The notes beneath the pieces are model-generated. The model ran no database searches. It was not told the DNA's origin and was given only the letters and a program-made list of their open reading frames with translations. Below, piece by piece: positions 16,703 to 18,372 of a stretch of 18,372 bases of DNA (positions within the stretch are counted from its first letter, which is position 1; every line of letters begins with the position of its first letter). Source of the stretch: Nocardioidaceae bacterium (GTDB lineage: Bacteria; Actinomycetota; Actinomycetes; Propionibacteriales; Nocardioidaceae). The DNA lies in NCBI GenBank assembly GCA_013813125.1, contig JACCSH010000120.1, forward strand, positions 1 through 18,372, given 5' to 3'. The translations under genes and the position numbers were made by a program.

Positions 16703-17784
16703 ACGTAACGTTCGAGGATGCTCGACTCTGCCAGCCGGGAAAGTCCCTCCCGAACTGACCGGGCGCGCGTGTCGCCGACGCCTTCGACGGCTTGGAGGTC
16801 GTCGATACTGGCGGCCAGGAGCTTCTGCAGGGTGCCGAAGTGTTCGACGAGGCGTTCGACCACCGAACCGGGAAGTCGTGGCACCTTCGCGAGCAGCCGA
16901 TAGCCTCGGGGGCTCACCGCACTGTCCAGATTTTCGGCGCCACCGAGTCCGAGCGGCCGAGCGGCCGAAGCAAGGTCAAGCAGGTCAACGGCTGAGAGCG
17001 CGTCGATATCGGCGAGCACGGAATGTGGGTTGCGCGCTCTTCGGCCAGATGGCAGATAGTCGCGCACCACGAGTTCGCGCTCATAGGCCACGCCTGCTAC
17101 CAGCTCGTCAAGCTGCAGCGCCAGCAGTCGGCCGTCGATGCCTAGCACCAGCACGTAGTCGTCGATCTCTTTGGCGATGCGCAGCACCATCTCGAGGCGC
17201 TGGACCACGGCCGCCACGTCTCGAACGGAGACAAGGTCTTCGATTTCGAGTGCCGACAACGTGCCGGACACCTCGTCGAGGCGCATCTTGTAGCGCTCGA
17301 GAGTGGCAAGTGCCTGGTTGGCGTGCGCGAGGATCGCGCCGGTGTTCTCCAGCACGTAGCGCGTTTCTCCGACGTACAAAGCGATGATGTGCATGGACTG
17401 CGAAACGGAGACGACGGGGAAACCAGTCTGCCGGGCGACCCGGTCGGCTGTGCGGTGTCGCGTCCCGGTTTCCTGAGTGACGATGGAGTAGTCGGGCATC
17501 AGGTGCACGCCGGCGCGAATGATCCGGGTGACTGCCTCGTCACAGACGACTGCGCCGTCCATCTTGGCAAGCTCACGCATCCCCGCAGCGCTGAACTCGA
17601 CGTCAAGCTCGAAGCCGCCAGTGGAGATCGAGTCGACGACCTTGTCGTTGCCGAGCACGATCAGTGCGCCTGTGCGCCCCCGGAGAATGCGCTCCAGCCC
17701 TTCGCGCAGGTCGGTGCCAGGGGCGACTGCAGCCAAAGTGGCGCGCAGCTTCTCATCCGCCGCCTGCTTGTCGCTGGCTGCCAC
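16699..17784 (-). CDS. disA: DisA, DNA-integrity scanning diadenylate cyclase
   Basis: DisA makes cyclic di-AMP from two ATP and senses branched DNA. The 361-residue protein has the N-terminal DAC domain with the catalytic D76-G77-A78 and the GTRHRTA motif (107-113), followed by SQSMHIIALY, then a long helical linker, and a C-terminal helix-hairpin-helix region (VPRLPGSVVERLVEHFG and VEGVGDTRARSVREGL). It is full length and nothing essential appears missing. The start is GTG 17784, with GAGGGGGG five bases upstream. It lies downstream of radA on the same strand with a 97-base gap, the common actinobacterial order, so the two may share transcription. Confidence 0.97.
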   Translation of the reverse strand: MAASDKQAADEKLRATLAAVAPGTDLREGLERILRGRTGALIVLGNDKVVDSISTGGFELDVEFSAAGMRELAKMDGAVVCDEAVTRIIRAGVHLMPDYSIVTQETGTRHRTADRVARQTGFPVVSVSQSMHIIALYVGETRYVLENTGAILAHANQALATLERYKMRLDEVSGTLSALEIEDLVSVRDVAAVVQRLEMVLRIAKEIDDYVLVLGIDGRLLALQLDELVAGVAYERELVVRDYLPSGRRARNPHSVLADIDALSAVDLLDLASAARPLGLGGAENLDSAVSPRGYRLLAKVPRLPGSVVERLVEHFGTLQKLLAASIDDLQAVEGVGDTRARSVREGLSRLAESSILERYV

Positions 17785-17822
17785 TTCTGCCCCCCTCGTC
17801 CAGCCCCGTGGTGTGCCTGATC

Positions 17823-17828
17823 AGTGTA
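17823..17828 (-). promoter_or_regulatory. Candidate -10 element of disA
   Basis: On the minus strand TACACT fits TANNNT, 38 bases before the GTG start. No good -35 lies 17-18 bases upstream, so disA may instead be read mainly from radA. Confidence 0.2.
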
Positions 17829-17880
17829 GAGCCAGGCAATCGTGAGACTGGCATCGGCGCAGGTCACAGTAGCAACATGG

Positions 17881-18372
17881 TCAGCCGACGACGTGGAGAT
17901 CTGGGGGTATGGCGCAGGGGAGGCGGTCGACCAGCTGCAGCACCCGCAGGGCGGAGTAGAGGTCCCGGCACTCAAGGATAGTGAGCGCCTGGAGTGGGGG
18001 CAGCGGTGCCGGCGAGGATCCATGAGACGCCGGTATGACGGCATTGGTGAAGCCGAGCCGGGCGGCTTCGGTAAGCCGATGGCCGAGGTTGGGCACCGAC
18101 CGGAGCTCGCCTGCAAGCCCCACCTCTCCGATCGCTACCACGCCATGCGGGAGAGCAACGTTGACGGCTGCACTCGCTACCGCAATCGCGATGGCAAGAT
18201 CTGCCGCCGGAGCCCGCAGTGATGCGCCGCCGACCGTGGCGGCGTAGACGTCAACCGGTCCCAGCTGGATGCCGACTCGGCGCTGCAGCACCGCTAGCAG
18301 CATCGCCAGCCGCGAGGAGTCGAGCCCACTGACTGCCCGACGCGGTTGGGCCGCGGAGGAAGGCGTCACCAG
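17881..18372 (-). CDS. radA: RadA/Sms DNA repair protein, C-terminal part (5' end outside window)
   Basis: The frame is open at the right edge, so only the last 163 residues or so are present. They correspond to the C-terminal Lon-protease-like domain of RadA: VTPSSAAQPRRAVSGLDSSR, AMLLAVLQRR, VDVYAATVGGAS, PAADLAIAIAVASA, and GVVAIGEVGLAGELR. The Lon catalytic serine position is replaced as in other RadA proteins, so this domain is structural, not proteolytic. The zinc finger, RecA-like ATPase and KNRFG motif must lie outside the window. RadA is a branch-migration helicase in recombination; in Bacillus it interacts with DisA, encoded next here. Confidence 0.93.
   Translation of the reverse strand: MVTPSSAAQPRRAVSGLDSSRLAMLLAVLQRRVGIQLGPVDVYAATVGGASLRAPAADLAIAIAVASAAVNVALPHGVVAIGEVGLAGELRSVPNLGHRLTEAARLGFTNAVIPASHGSSPAPLPPLQALTILECRDLYSALRVLQLVDRLPCAIPPDLHVVG

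Noticed and set aside
17881..18372. RadA C-terminal domain as an active Lon protease
   Set aside because: The catalytic serine region is replaced, as in all RadA proteins that I know.

Overview
This is a high-GC actinobacterial chromosome segment. The evidence is the conserved run panC, lysS, lsr2, clpC, mutY, disA, radA, together with an Lsr2 nucleoid protein, a ClpC unfoldase, a DisA cyclic-di-AMP synthase and the frequent use of GTG and TTG starts. The synteny from the DUF2520 gene to radA follows the order I remember from Mycobacterium tuberculosis (Rv3603c to Rv3585). The species cannot be read from the sequence; a Propionibacteriales-like actinomycete is only a guess.

Layout. Positions 1-1355 hold the 3' part of a GGDEF-EAL cyclic-di-GMP enzyme that is already open at the left edge. 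It converges on a small VOC (glyoxalase-fold) protein. Positions 1807-8309 form an accessory glycan island: a small sialyltransferase-like protein, a coiled-coil protein, then divergently arranged nonulosonic (pseudaminic) acid genes, with pseB-pseC on the minus strand and a cytidylyltransferase, pseG and pseI on the plus strand. Together these could make a CMP-activated pseudaminic-acid-type sugar and hand it to an acceptor. The PseH N-acetyltransferase step has no gene here.

Positions 8462-12291 carry a DUF2520 dehydrogenase-like gene, panC, a class II lysyl-tRNA synthetase and lsr2. The panD and coaX genes expected between panC and lysS are absent. The LysRS looks like the LysRS part of the LysX family and has visibly lower GC than its neighbours. 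Positions 12463-14967 encode ClpC. The rest is DNA repair and signalling: mutY (minus), a membrane-anchored secreted-domain protein (plus), disA (minus) and the C-terminal part of radA (minus, running off the right edge).

No gene-free stretch exceeds 300 bases; the longest gap is 171 bases before clpC. I saw no tRNA, rRNA, CRISPR array, transposase or prophage gene. The most interesting region is the nonulosonate island with its sialyltransferase-like protein and coiled-coil neighbour, followed by the altered panC-lysS junction.
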